A stretch of DNA of 64,000 bases from Bacteroidota bacterium. Lineage in GTDB: Bacteria > Bacteroidota > Bacteroidia > B-17B0 > Aurantibacillaceae. Both the position numbers and the translations under genes were made by a program. The notes beneath the pieces are model-generated. The model was not told the origin of the DNA. It made no database searches and was given only the letters and a program-made list of their open reading frames with translations. Within the stretch, counting starts at the first letter, position 1. Each line of letters starts with the position of its first letter. Below, one piece after another: positions 41,181-50,593 of this stretch. The stretch lies in the NCBI GenBank assembly GCA_013297775.1, contig JAAFIL010000014.1, forward strand, positions 1 through 64,000, given 5' to 3'.

Positions 41181-42902
41181 ATGAATTTATTTCGCAAAAA
41201 AGCGATTGCTGATATTTTAAAATCGAGTAGTACCGAAGCGCAGCATAGTGGATTAGCCAAGCACCTCGGTGTACGCGATTTAACAGCGTTTGGTATTGCA
41301 GCTATTATTGGGGCAGGTATTTTTTCGACCATTGGTAAAGCCAGTGCCGACGGTGGGCCAGGTGTTATTTTTTTATTCATCTTTACGGCTATTGCTTGTA
41401 GTTTTGCGGCTTTTGCTTATGCTGAGTTTGCCTCTTTAATTCCGGTAAGTGGCAGTGCTTATACTTATAGTTATGTGGCTTTTGGCGAATTGTTTGCGTG
41501 GATTATTGGTTGGGCGTTAATTATGGAATACGCCATTGGCAACGTTACGGTGGCCATTAGTTGGAGCGATTATTTTACCTCGCTTATTAGCAATGCCACG
41601 CCCTATAAGGTTAGTGAATGGTTGTGCCTCGATTATTTTACGGCTAAGGCCTCATATATCAAAGTGATGGCGGCGTTGTTAGGCGGGAGTACTATTGAAC
41701 AAATTGCAGCTAATTCAGATTTGGCTTCGAGCATGGAAGGGTTTTATGCGTACTCCTCGGCACCAAGCATAGGAAGTTTAAAGATTATTTTTGATGCGCC
41801 GGCTTTATTGATAAATGTATTAATTACGTGGTTGGTTTACCGAGGCATTAGAGAGAGCCGCAATGCCAGCAATATTATGGTGGTGATTAAACTGGTAGTG
41901 GTGGTGTTAGTTATTGTGGTGGGCGTGTTTTTTATTAATACCGAAAATTGGAATCCGTTTTTGCCCAATGGCATTGGTGGCTTGCTATCGGGCATTAGTG
42001 CGGTATTTTTTGCCTACATTGGTTTTGATGCCATTAGCACAACGGCCGAAGAGTGTAAAAATCCACAACGCGATTTGCCCCGAGGTATTTTATATTCTAT
42101 TCTTATTTGTACGGTTTTGTATGTGGCTATTGCATTAGTGATTACAGGTATTGTGAAGTATAACGAATTAAAAGTGGGTGATCCGTTAGCGTATGTGTTT
42201 GAGAAAATAAGTAGTTTAAAATGGTTGAGTGGTGTTATTGCGGTGAGTGCCGTTGTGGCTATGGCAAGTGTTATGTTGGTGTTTCAGTTGGGGCAACCGC
42301 GCATTTGGATGAGTATGAGTAGAGATGGGTTGTTACCTCCTATTTTTGCGAAAGTGCATCCTAAATTTAAAACCCCTTCGTTTTCTACACTGTTTACGGG
42401 CTTAATGGTGGCATTGCCCATTTTTTTTGTAGATATAAATATGGTAACCGACATTTGTAGTGCGGGTACATTGTTTGCTTTTATGTTGGTGTGTGGCGGG
42501 GTTTTAAAATTACACACCGACCCAAATGCTCCGCGCTCTAGTTTTAAAACACCATACATCAATAGTAAATTTATTATTCCCGCTTTATTTATTTTAACGT
42601 TGAGTTTAGTTCTTGTTTACGCCCCCGATTGGTTAGGGTATTATTTTAAGTTTGAGTCGTGGTCTTCTTTTTTTACTAAATTGCCCATGTATGCGTTTTT
42701 TATTGGGTTCGCGCTCATTAGTTATTTGGCTTTTCGGTATAGTTTTTCGTTAATTCCAGTCTTAGGTTTGTTGAGTTGTTTTTATATGCTTTCACAATTG
42801 GGTTCTAAAAATTGGTTTTATTTTTTGGTTTGGTTAATTATCGGATTAGTAATTTATTTTGCGTATGGGTATCGCCATAGCAAATTGATAAAAAGAGCAT
42901 GA
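41181..42902 (+). CDS. APC-superfamily amino acid permease
   Basis: The 573-residue protein has 12 to 14 membrane helices. The family's first helix is DLTAFGIAAIIGAGIFSTIG, near residues 32-51, with the substrate-binding G-A-G-I-F break. FAYAEFASLIPVSGSAYTYS near 76 and AVFFAYIGFDAISTTAEECK near 275 are the other typical regions. It resembles the cationic amino acid transporter subgroup. A long loop near residues 150-200 is unusual. The SDR gene's ATG overlaps its stop by 4 bases, which places it at the head of a four-gene operon. Confidence 0.93.
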   Translation: MNLFRKKAIADILKSSSTEAQHSGLAKHLGVRDLTAFGIAAIIGAGIFSTIGKASADGGPGVIFLFIFTAIACSFAAFAYAEFASLIPVSGSAYTYSYVAFGELFAWIIGWALIMEYAIGNVTVAISWSDYFTSLISNATPYKVSEWLCLDYFTAKASYIKVMAALLGGSTIEQIAANSDLASSMEGFYAYSSAPSIGSLKIIFDAPALLINVLITWLVYRGIRESRNASNIMVVIKLVVVVLVIVVGVFFINTENWNPFLPNGIGGLLSGISAVFFAYIGFDAISTTAEECKNPQRDLPRGILYSILICTVLYVAIALVITGIVKYNELKVGDPLAYVFEKISSLKWLSGVIAVSAVVAMASVMLVFQLGQPRIWMSMSRDGLLPPIFAKVHPKFKTPSFSTLFTGLMVALPIFFVDINMVTDICSAGTLFAFMLVCGGVLKLHTDPNAPRSSFKTPYINSKFIIPALFILTLSLVLVYAPDWLGYYFKFESWSSFFTKLPMYAFFIGFALISYLAFRYSFSLIPVLGLLSCFYMLSQLGSKNWFYFLVWLIIGLVIYFAYGYRHSKLIKRA

Positions 42903-43663
42903 TTTGTTTAGTAACGGGTGCCACGAGCGGCATAGGGAAAAGTACGGCCGAGGAGTTTGCAAAAAATGGACATCAACTCATTATTACAGGGCGCAGAGAA
43001 GAGCGTTTAGCGGCGTTTAAAAATACTTTAGAGAAAAAATTTGGCATCCTTGTGCATACGCTCTGTTTTGATGTGCGTAAGCCGCATGAAGTAGAAGCCG
43101 CCATTCAAGGTATTCCTGTATCGTTTTTACCTTTAGATGTGTTGGTGAATAATGCGGGTTTAGCAGCAGGTTTATCATCTATACAAGAAGGGCAAGTAGA
43201 GCATTGGGAACGAATGATAGACACTAATGTTAAGGGTTTATTGTATGTTACACGAGCGGTTGCGCCTCTGATGGTGAAAGCGGGCAAAGGACACATTATT
43301 AACATTGGTTCTATTGCAGGGAAAGAGGTGTATCCTAATGGAAATGTCTATTGCGCCACTAAACATGCGGTAGATGCGTTGAATAAAGGGATGCGCATGG
43401 ATTTGTTACCGCAGGGCATTAAGGTAAGTGCCATTAACCCGGGTATGGTTGAAACCGAATTTAGTGTGGTGCGTTTTGATGGAGATGCTGAACGTGCCAA
43501 AAAAGTGTATGCGGGCATGCAACCGCTACGCCCCGAAGATGTGGCTGATGCGGTGTATTGGGCGGCTACTCGTCCGGCTCATGTTAATATTAATGATATA
43601 CTCATCATGCCAAGTGTTCAGGCTACGGCCACACAGGTTATAAGAAAGCTGAGTAGTGATTAA
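42899..43663 (+). CDS. Short-chain dehydrogenase/reductase
   Basis: The 254-residue classical SDR uses an NAD(P) cofactor. The binding motif is VTGATSGIGKSTAEEFA near residue 4, with R-R-E-E-R after strand 2, suggesting NADP. LVNNAGLAAGLSS near 82, the catalytic Ser in INIGSIAGKEVYPNG near 137, and YCATK near 152 are intact. It resembles the YdfG-type 3-hydroxy acid dehydrogenases in the PGMVETEFSVVRF segment. It overlaps the permease by 4 bases and the barrel gene by 8. Confidence 0.93.
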   Translation: MICLVTGATSGIGKSTAEEFAKNGHQLIITGRREERLAAFKNTLEKKFGILVHTLCFDVRKPHEVEAAIQGIPVSFLPLDVLVNNAGLAAGLSSIQEGQVEHWERMIDTNVKGLLYVTRAVAPLMVKAGKGHIINIGSIAGKEVYPNGNVYCATKHAVDALNKGMRMDLLPQGIKVSAINPGMVETEFSVVRFDGDAERAKKVYAGMQPLRPEDVADAVYWAATRPAHVNINDILIMPSVQATATQVIRKLSSD

Positions 43664-44390
43664 GCGTTTTATAGTATTAGGTATGTTATTGCTGGCTGTG
43701 GGTTTACAGGCTTATCCTTTATACTTTGCTAAACGTGTAAAAAATCCTAATCGGTTTTTACGCGTGTCTATTTCGCCTTTGCTCGGATTTTACAACATCA
43801 ACACACGCCACGCCACAAAGCCCACGCAACGCATGAGCGGTGTTATTTCGGTGCGGCAAGAACTTAAGTTAGACCGCAGCAATAAAGTGTTTTTTTTATA
43901 CGGAGTAGATTATTTGTTGCATGGACTCAATTTTAAAAGTTATTATTTTAAACCCGATAGCATTCAATTATATACTAAAAAATTGGATTACAATTATGGG
44001 CTTTACATTCAAGAGGTTAATGTGCCTTTGCAATTTCGTTTGTCGTTTAAGAACGAACGCAATGCCGTTGTTAGTCCGTATTTATTGGCAGGGTATCACT
44101 TACGGTTTATAACCACGGCCAACCTTCAAGTAACACAAAATGGAAATACGGTTGTTAAAGAAAACGTAACCGTACAATTTAGAAATTCGACCCTAGTGCC
44201 TCAGCTTAGTTCGGGAGCTTGTGTAGCGTTTGGCGTTCAAAAAAATCCAATTAATGCAGGTGTTAACGGCTTTGTTGAGTTAACCTATCGCTATGGTTTT
44301 TCGCAATATTATTTTCAGAAGGCCTATTCTGCTAATGCTTTGTTTATTGGTTCGGGCTTTTTAGGATTAAACTTAGGACTTAGATTTTAG
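43656..44390 (+). CDS. PorT-like outer-membrane beta-barrel protein
   Basis: The 244-residue protein starts at a GTG inside the end of the SDR gene. The signal peptide is IKRFIVLGMLLLAVGLQAYP. Strands such as RVSISPLLGFYNIN, FFLYGVDYLLHGLNF, VPLQFRLSF and LNLGLRF at the end match PorT/OMP_b-brl_2 style barrels of eight strands. Its role is unknown. It shares an operon with an amino acid permease and a haemoglobin, but the functional link is not clear. Confidence 0.75.
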   Translation: MIKRFIVLGMLLLAVGLQAYPLYFAKRVKNPNRFLRVSISPLLGFYNINTRHATKPTQRMSGVISVRQELKLDRSNKVFFLYGVDYLLHGLNFKSYYFKPDSIQLYTKKLDYNYGLYIQEVNVPLQFRLSFKNERNAVVSPYLLAGYHLRFITTANLQVTQNGNTVVKENVTVQFRNSTLVPQLSSGACVAFGVQKNPINAGVNGFVELTYRYGFSQYYFQKAYSANALFIGSGFLGLNLGLRF

Positions 44391-44393
44391 TGT

Positions 44394-44756
44394 ATGGCTA
44401 ATAAAGATATCGAAACTAAGGCAGACATTGAACATTGGGTTCGTTTGTTTTATGCCGAGTTGCTGACCGATGCCGAAATGAAACTTATTTTTGCTCATCT
44501 TGATTTTGAAAAACATATCCCACACATTGTACAATTTTGGGCTTTGGTAGTATTGGATGAGCCAGGTTATACCACCAACGTGTTTGATAAGCATGTGCAT
44601 TTACCCATTAAAGATCATCATTTTGATACGTGGTTAAACGCATTTGAAAACGTTACTAAGCGTTTATACACAGGCGCAAAGGCCGACTTAGCCGTGCAAC
44701 GAGCGCATGTTATTGCTTATACGTTTCGGAATAAATTAAACCTTAAAGACCGTTAG
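44394..44756 (+). CDS. Group III truncated haemoglobin
   Basis: The 120-residue protein binds haem. The sequence matches trHb3: IEHWVRLFYAELLTDAEMKL for helices A-B, HIPHIVQFWALVVLDEPGY for helices C-E with the conserved W, and HLPIKDHHFDTWLNAFENV near residue 66, carrying the proximal His. RAHVIAYTFRNKLN closes it. trHb3 proteins may detoxify NO or serve electron transfer, although evidence is limited. It follows the barrel gene by 3 bases and is the last gene of the operon. The gap 44757-45063 that follows shows nothing beyond a weak hairpin near 44970. Confidence 0.9.
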   Translation: MANKDIETKADIEHWVRLFYAELLTDAEMKLIFAHLDFEKHIPHIVQFWALVVLDEPGYTTNVFDKHVHLPIKDHHFDTWLNAFENVTKRLYTGAKADLAVQRAHVIAYTFRNKLNLKDR

Positions 44757-45063
44757 AAATCTATTTACGGTTAAATCTGTGTTCTGAATTTAGGTTGATT
44801 AAACCAGGGTTATTCAACAACCCCTAATAACTCTTTTCGATGAAACGGATTTAATTTTCTGCCAAAAGCTCCCAAAATTCGCCGAAGGAGAGTATTAGAA
44901 GTAGGTTTTAGTATAAAAAAGCAATAAATTTACAATATCAACTTTGTAATACACGTTTAAATTCTAGATAACCGAAAATCCAAATTTTTGGTAACCGTGT
45001 ATCAACAAAAAGGGAGTGTTCCAAAAAGCCCTAAAGTGAGTAGGAAAATTTAAAACATACCAA

Positions 45064-45390
45064 ATGAAATCTAAATTTAAAACTTGGCTCGTTGCAGGCA
45101 TTTTGAGTGCCTTGGCAGTTAACGCTTCAGCCGCCCTTGTGCAGTTTGGCACTTTACAGAGTACTAAAAAAATAAAAGGGACATTAATTGTAAAGTGCAA
45201 AAAATCTAATAATGTTTGTGTACTTGTTAAAGAATTAGACGACAACACTTCGGCTGACTATATTGTAGTGCAGGTTGTGGATGCCAATGGTGCTATTGTA
45301 ACAGAAGAAACCTGTTTAAGATCGGCAGGCGTGCAACACACCTCTAATGCCGATGATACCAGCGATTATACATTTGCATTGTTACCATAA
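45064..45390 (+). CDS. Small secreted peptide-like protein
   Basis: The 108-residue product has a strong signal peptide with A-S-A cleavage (KFKTWLVAGILSALAVNASA, then A-L-V). The mature ~83 residues include a basic KKIKGTLIVKCKKSN and NVCVLVKEL, followed by a second half with one more Cys (TEETCLRSAG). The three cysteines could allow a disulfide within C-K-K-S-N-N-V-C. A terminator separates it from the following gene. It resembles small exported peptides that Bacteroidota encode before larger secreted sensor or propeller proteins, but no family is recognised. Confidence 0.6.
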   Translation: MKSKFKTWLVAGILSALAVNASAALVQFGTLQSTKKIKGTLIVKCKKSNNVCVLVKELDDNTSADYIVVQVVDANGAIVTEETCLRSAGVQHTSNADDTSDYTFALLP

Positions 45391-45398
45391 ATTAAATT

Positions 45399-45426
45399 AA
45401 GCCCGTGTTAGAAAAAACACGGGCTT
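45399..45426 (+). terminator. Intrinsic terminator / attenuator between secreted peptide and CxxC gene
   Basis: AAGCCCGTGTT / AACACGGGCTT is a perfect 11-bp stem with a 6-base loop, followed by a short T stretch. It would stop most transcripts of the small gene, leaving partial read-through to the 45452 gene. Confidence 0.8.
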
Positions 45427-45451
45427 TACATTAAATCTTTTTTTAAGTAGA

Positions 45452-46816
45452 ATGAAAAATATAGGTGTACTTATTGCCCTGTTATGGTGTGCTATTGCTT
45501 TTCCGAATGTTACAAAGCGAATAGATGTGTATTTAAGTTTTAATGAGTGTAATAGTTGCATAGCCGCGTTAACCAATTTAAAGGCATTAGAGGGCTTTGA
45601 TAAACAACTAGTGGTGGCCAAAGCCGATAGTGTGTTTTTACCCGAATTTTTTGCAGACCGATTTACATTCAGTTTTTCGGGCATTACCTATGTTAACAAA
45701 AGACTGCCAACGTTTTCGTACTGTAAGGTTTATTTTAATAATGTATTAACCGATAGTTTTCGTTTGCGAGATTTGTCAGAAAAAATAGCATTATTAAATG
45801 CGTACCAAGTTCCTATTATGGATACGGTTAGTTTTGCACTACCACCATTGGTGTTTAATAAAGATCAAAGCACATTGCGGGTTCATAAAAATTATGTGAG
45901 TATATATGACTACACATTAAATAAATTGGTTTTATTAAAGTTAGATGCCCAAGCGGCAGTTGTATCGCAAACGTTAGAGTTAAAAGGCAAACAGTTTGAA
46001 CCCATTTTATTTTTACGAGCTGGAAAATTGGACAGTAACTATCATGCACAAAAAGCAGAGTCCTTAAAAAATGCAGGGTCGTTTTATCCGAAAGTGGAAT
46101 CGGTATTTATAAACGATACGAGTTTATTTTTACTATTAAATTTTCCTTATCCACAGCCCTTAACCGATGGAAACACGGGCGTTTATATGAAATTTTTTAT
46201 CTACCAACGGCATTTAGTTACACAAAAACGAAGCCTTACTTATATTAATGATTTTTCGCTAACTCTTAATGCCGATTGTTTTTTAGAAACATCCAAACCC
46301 TTTTTTTTAGTGAACGATACTTTGCTGTTACCTTATTATTGCAACACCACAAAAACGCCATTTCATTTATTTAGTAAATGGGCTAAAACCCCAAGGGGTT
46401 ACGAACAAAAAGGCTTACACGTTAAGTACGACAGGCGCAGCTATGCGTTAAATAAAATAGATAGCTTCGAATTACTACTCAGTAATGGCTTTTACTTTAG
46501 TATCAAAGGGGACTTAATTTACAACATTAATTCGGGGAAAATAATTGTTTTAAAAAAGAATGTACTCCGAAAGGATGAATACATTCAAGATATGATTTTA
46601 AATGAAGCAACACAGCAACTAAAGTTATTAGTAGTTAATGAGCGCGACACGTATTTTGTGCGCTATTACAATTTAAAAACGCAAATCGTTAAACAGCCCT
46701 ACACCTTTCGGTTACCCACATCGGCTATATGGAGTACCTTAAAATTAGTTGGAGCCTCGCAAGGGGTCTTTTTAACAAACGATTTTTCAAAACTCAAGCT
46801 GTTTCCGTTAAAATAA
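45452..46816 (+). CDS. Secreted protein with N-terminal CxxC motif, unknown function
   Basis: The 454-residue protein has a signal peptide (KNIGVLIALLWCAIAFP) and then VYLSFNECNSCIAALTNLK, a thioredoxin-like C-x-x-C near residue 34. The rest (~residues 120-454) alternates short strands and aromatic residues (YVSIYDYTLNKLVLLKL, SIYNIN-type, TYFVRYYNLKTQ), like a six-bladed propeller. Bacteroidota often pair such a thioredoxin-like head and propeller body. No lipobox. It comes 61 bases after the small peptide gene. It overlaps the histidine kinase gene (convergent) by 23 bases. Confidence 0.65.
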   Translation: MKNIGVLIALLWCAIAFPNVTKRIDVYLSFNECNSCIAALTNLKALEGFDKQLVVAKADSVFLPEFFADRFTFSFSGITYVNKRLPTFSYCKVYFNNVLTDSFRLRDLSEKIALLNAYQVPIMDTVSFALPPLVFNKDQSTLRVHKNYVSIYDYTLNKLVLLKLDAQAAVVSQTLELKGKQFEPILFLRAGKLDSNYHAQKAESLKNAGSFYPKVESVFINDTSLFLLLNFPYPQPLTDGNTGVYMKFFIYQRHLVTQKRSLTYINDFSLTLNADCFLETSKPFFLVNDTLLLPYYCNTTKTPFHLFSKWAKTPRGYEQKGLHVKYDRRSYALNKIDSFELLLSNGFYFSIKGDLIYNINSGKIIVLKKNVLRKDEYIQDMILNEATQQLKLLVVNERDTYFVRYYNLKTQIVKQPYTFRLPTSAIWSTLKLVGASQGVFLTNDFSKLKLFPLK

Positions 46817-48632
46817 ACGCTGGGGCTATGTGGCAAGTAAATTCTACACCAGTACCTTGTTGCTTATTTTTTAAAGTGAAATTTCCACCTAACTTTTCGC
46901 AAAACGATTCAAGGATAAGCATGCCCAAGGTCGTATTGTTACTTACCTTAAAATCGGGTGGCAAACCCGAACCGTTATCTGTATAAGTTAAAACAGCAGC
47001 TTGCTCTGAAAAATAAAGTTCGATTTTTAATTCGCCTTTAGCATTGGAAGGCGCATGCTTAAACCCGTGTTTAGAGGTATTAATGATGAGTTCGTTAAGT
47101 ATTAGTGCTATCGTAACTGCGGCATCGGTTTTTACCATTACATTATTACACAACACTTGTGTGTGAAATATTTGCGGTAAACCAGCACAAATAAATACAA
47201 CCAAGTCGTTTAAAAACTCACAAATATCGAGTACTTCAATTTGCTTGGATTGATACATTTTTTCGTGAAACATAGCAATAGCCGATACTCTATTTTTACT
47301 CTCGATAAATGCTTCGTAAGCCTCTGGAAATTTTTCGACTTTTGAGGCTTGAATGTTTAGTAAACTTGATATTAATTGTAGGTTATTTTTGACGCGGTGA
47401 TGTACTTCTTTAAACAACACATCGCGTTCGCTCAATAGTTTAGAAAGATGCGAATTACTTTTTTTTAAATCTTGTGTACGTTCTTCAATTTTATTTTCTA
47501 ACCAATCGTTGTTGTCGTATAGTTGTTTAATCAGAAATCCTAAGTTATAGCGCAGTTGCTCTATGTCGTTTTGGTGCTGCAGTTGCGGGCGATTGGCCAG
47601 CCGTTTTGCCAATTCATCTTCTGTTTGTTTTACCAACTCATCTATAGGTTGTGTGTAGCGTCGTATAAATTTGATGAGTACAATATAAATGAAGAAGAGC
47701 GTTACGGCCAGTATTACAAAAAACTCTAGCCAACATTTGTAAAGCAATTGCTTGAGCGGCTTTTTAGAAAACGAACTTTGTAGTAACCAACTTTCTTGGT
47801 AATTACTTTCGCTCATTTTAAGAAATGAAAAGTAATGGGTGCTTAGCTCTGTATTTAGAAAGGTATCTTTTTGTAACTTAATAAACGGTTTAATAAAATC
47901 TCTGAACGCATCCGATAAACGGGTTTTACCATCTACCGAATGGTTTAGCCCTTCAGCAAAAAATAAATTGAGTTCAACTAAATCTTCATAGTGCTGCTTA
48001 GTACTTTTTAAACTATTTTCATAAAGTGTCGTTAGTTTTTCTAATTCAGGAAAGTAAACCCCTAGTTCTAAAATGTACCCCTCGTTTAAGCCAAGGTAAA
48101 CGTATTTTTTTATTTTACCTGTATTAACTTCGATGCTGGCTTTGGTGGTGGTGGGCTGCAATGTTTTTCGGGTGGCATTAATCATTGCTCTATCAGAGCG
48201 ACCAAGAATAGGATCTAAATTCAAATTTATATCTTTTTCAAAACTCGATTTGGTAATTAAATTGCGGCTATTGAGAATGCTCCAATCTACCGGCACACTA
48301 AACCCTTGCGTTGCCTGCTTTAAAAGACTATCGGGTAAACTATATAAATTACCTCCCAATTTATTTTTAACTTGAATTAATAAATCGAACAATTGCCTTT
48401 CTAGTTTTGATTCGGCAATACTTAAACTCAAATCAAAGTTTTGTATTAAGTGCTTACTGTCTTCAATTATACTGGCTTTGCTGAGGGCTTGTTGGTGCAA
48501 AATTTGTTTTTTCTGTTGATTAAAAAACACAAACATACTTAGCCCTACTATAATGGTTAACAAAGGGAAAATAGAAAAAAACAAGCGCGCCTTTAGTGTT
48601 TTCAAAAAAAATAAATATAGTCTAAAATACAC
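46794..48632 (-). CDS. Sensor histidine kinase, HisKA_2 type
   Basis: The 612-residue kinase has a first membrane helix (~residues 15-33), a large extracytoplasmic sensing part (~34-290) with helical character, and a second helix (~293-314, FFVILAVTLFFIYIVLI). A coiled segment (~340-400) leads into the HisKA_2 motif VLFKEVHHRVKNNLQLISSL near 407 with the phospho-accepting His. The ATPase domain (~480-600) has the N box LILNELIINTSKHGF and the G box TYTDNGSGLPPDF. HisKA_2 kinases often work with unlinked response regulators. None is encoded nearby. Confidence 0.9.
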   Translation of the reverse strand: MYFRLYLFFLKTLKARLFFSIFPLLTIIVGLSMFVFFNQQKKQILHQQALSKASIIEDSKHLIQNFDLSLSIAESKLERQLFDLLIQVKNKLGGNLYSLPDSLLKQATQGFSVPVDWSILNSRNLITKSSFEKDINLNLDPILGRSDRAMINATRKTLQPTTTKASIEVNTGKIKKYVYLGLNEGYILELGVYFPELEKLTTLYENSLKSTKQHYEDLVELNLFFAEGLNHSVDGKTRLSDAFRDFIKPFIKLQKDTFLNTELSTHYFSFLKMSESNYQESWLLQSSFSKKPLKQLLYKCWLEFFVILAVTLFFIYIVLIKFIRRYTQPIDELVKQTEDELAKRLANRPQLQHQNDIEQLRYNLGFLIKQLYDNNDWLENKIEERTQDLKKSNSHLSKLLSERDVLFKEVHHRVKNNLQLISSLLNIQASKVEKFPEAYEAFIESKNRVSAIAMFHEKMYQSKQIEVLDICEFLNDLVVFICAGLPQIFHTQVLCNNVMVKTDAAVTIALILNELIINTSKHGFKHAPSNAKGELKIELYFSEQAAVLTYTDNGSGLPPDFKVSNNTTLGMLILESFCEKLGGNFTLKNKQQGTGVEFTCHIAPAFILTETA

Positions 48633-48717
48633 AACAAATTGATAAAATCAAATGAGAAAGTAACGGGCGGTAAAAAGAGGTTGATTATTTGAAAAAAAAT
48701 CAGCATTTTTAACACGG

Positions 48718-49800
48718 TTGAAATTGCTAAAAATAGTATTGTATCCTTTGGCGTGGTTATACGGGTGTATTACGTTGTTGCGTAATTGCCTCTACGACTG
48801 GCATATTTTAAAGGAAACCCGATTCGACTCGCACTTAATTGGCGTGGGCAATTTGGCTGTGGGCGGCGCAGGCAAAACCCCTTTGGTAGAATACCTCATT
48901 CGGTTGTTAAAAGAAGAGGGCCGACTAGCAACGTTGAGCCGCGGGTATAAACGCAAAACATCGGGGTTTATTTTAGCCGATGAGCAAAGCACCGCTTTAG
49001 ATATTGGCGACGAACCGCTTATTTATAATACCAAATACACCCACGTAAAAGTAGCGGTAGATGCCAACCGTGTTAATGGTGTAAAAAAATTATTGGCTAC
49101 TAAACCATCACCTTCTATTATTTTATTGGATGATGTGTTTCAGCACCGCGCTATTAAATGTGGCCTTTCAATAGTGGTAACCGATTTTAATAATTTATAC
49201 GTTACCGACGAAATGCTGCCAGTAGGTACTTTGCGAGAGTTTCGTTCGGGGATTTTAAGAGCCGATGTGATTGTGATTAGCAAAACACCCGATAAAATTA
49301 CGCCTGTTGAAATGCGCACAACATTGAAGGATATTAAAAGCCGCGCGCATCAATATGTATTTTTTAGTTATTTAAAATATGGCGAGTTATACTCCATCAC
49401 TCATCCCGCCGAAACCCTAAGTACCCTTAACGATTTGTATAAATACCGAGTGATTGCATTTACAGGCATTGCCAACGCCCAACCCATGTTAACTTATTTA
49501 AAAGAGTACGCCATGGAAGTAAGGCATTTGCCCTTTGCCGATCATCACCACTATGTAGAAAAGGATTTGTTAGACATAGAACGTTTTAAAAATAGTTTTA
49601 CCGATGCCCCAACTTTGCTAGTAACTACCGAAAAAGATTTCATGCGATTGAAAGATGTAAATAGTTGGGCAATTGCAAAAAGAATGAATATTTTTGTGCT
49701 TCCTGTTGAAGTAACATTTAAAGACAAGGAAGAAGAATTTAATACTTTAATTACGACTTATGTTAGAACAAATCGCGTTTACCACCAAAAGTATTCTTGA
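48718..49800 (+). CDS. lpxK: Tetraacyldisaccharide 4'-kinase
   Basis: LpxK phosphorylates the 4' position of the lipid A precursor at the inner membrane. The 360 residues begin at TTG 48718, which agrees with the family opening KLLKIVLYPLAWLYG and is the only start that keeps it. The P-loop VGNLAVGGAGKTPLVEYL is near residue 42, LLDDVFQHRAIKCGLSIVVT near 138, and DVIVISKTPDKI near 181. The 3' end overlaps the phosphorylase gene by 41 bases. The presence of lpxK shows that the organism makes phosphorylated lipid A. Confidence 0.92.
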   Translation: MKLLKIVLYPLAWLYGCITLLRNCLYDWHILKETRFDSHLIGVGNLAVGGAGKTPLVEYLIRLLKEEGRLATLSRGYKRKTSGFILADEQSTALDIGDEPLIYNTKYTHVKVAVDANRVNGVKKLLATKPSPSIILLDDVFQHRAIKCGLSIVVTDFNNLYVTDEMLPVGTLREFRSGILRADVIVISKTPDKITPVEMRTTLKDIKSRAHQYVFFSYLKYGELYSITHPAETLSTLNDLYKYRVIAFTGIANAQPMLTYLKEYAMEVRHLPFADHHHYVEKDLLDIERFKNSFTDAPTLLVTTEKDFMRLKDVNSWAIAKRMNIFVLPVEVTFKDKEEEFNTLITTYVRTNRVYHQKYS

Positions 49801-50581
49801 AAAAACCAACGGCTTTAAACCTGAGTTTGGTATCATTTTGGGTACAGGCTTAGGTGGATTAGTAAAAGAAATAGACGTTCACTTTAGTATTGCTTACAGC
49901 GAAGTCCCTAATTTTCCGGTTAGCACGGTAGAGGGGCATAGTGGCCAATTAATTTTTGGGATGTTAGGTGGCAAAAAGGTGATGGCCATGCAAGGGCGTT
50001 TTCATTTTTATGAAGGCTATACCATGCAACAAATTACGTTTCCGGTTAGGGTAATGAAAGCCATTGGCATTCAAACGCTTTGTGTAAGCAATGCCAGCGG
50101 CGGCATGAATCCTGCATTTAAAGTAGGGGAGATTATGATTATTACCGATCATATTAACCTGTTTCCTACCAATCCTTTAATTGGAAAAAACATACCTGAG
50201 TTAGGACCACGTTTTCCAGATATGAGTGCGGCTTATAAAAAAGAGTATATAGATTTAGCCATTAAAATAGCTATGGAAAACGATATTAAAGTAAGTACTG
50301 GTGTTTATGCCGGATTGACTGGGCCCTGCTTTGAAACCCCAGCTGAATATAGATATTTATGGCGTATGGGAGCCGATTGCGTGGGCATGAGTACGGTACC
50401 CGAAGTAATTGTAGCCAAACATAGCGGCATGGATGTATTTGGTGTAAGCATTATCACCGATTTAGGTGTAGAAGGGCTTGTAGAAACCGTTAGCCACGAA
50501 GAGGTACAACACATTGCCAAACAACAAGAACCTAAAATGAGTTTAATTGTGCGCAAATTAATCCAACACATTCACCCTTAA
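49760..50581 (+). CDS. Purine-nucleoside phosphorylase
   Basis: The 273-residue trimeric-type enzyme splits inosine or guanosine with phosphate. It shows FGIILGTGLGGLVKEID near residue 23 for phosphate, VEGHSGQLIFG near 58, AMQGRFHFYEGYTMQQIT near 77, VSNASGGMNP near 112, and GPCFETPAEYRYLWRMGADC plus VGMSTVPEVIVAKHSG near 188-220. The Asn of SIITDLGVEG near 232 places it with the inosine/guanosine group, with Asp-for-Asn uncertainty. The ATG lies inside lpxK, overlapping by 41 bases. Confidence 0.92.
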   Translation: MLEQIAFTTKSILEKTNGFKPEFGIILGTGLGGLVKEIDVHFSIAYSEVPNFPVSTVEGHSGQLIFGMLGGKKVMAMQGRFHFYEGYTMQQITFPVRVMKAIGIQTLCVSNASGGMNPAFKVGEIMIITDHINLFPTNPLIGKNIPELGPRFPDMSAAYKKEYIDLAIKIAMENDIKVSTGVYAGLTGPCFETPAEYRYLWRMGADCVGMSTVPEVIVAKHSGMDVFGVSIITDLGVEGLVETVSHEEVQHIAKQQEPKMSLIVRKLIQHIHP

Positions 50582-50593
50582 AAATAAACTACT

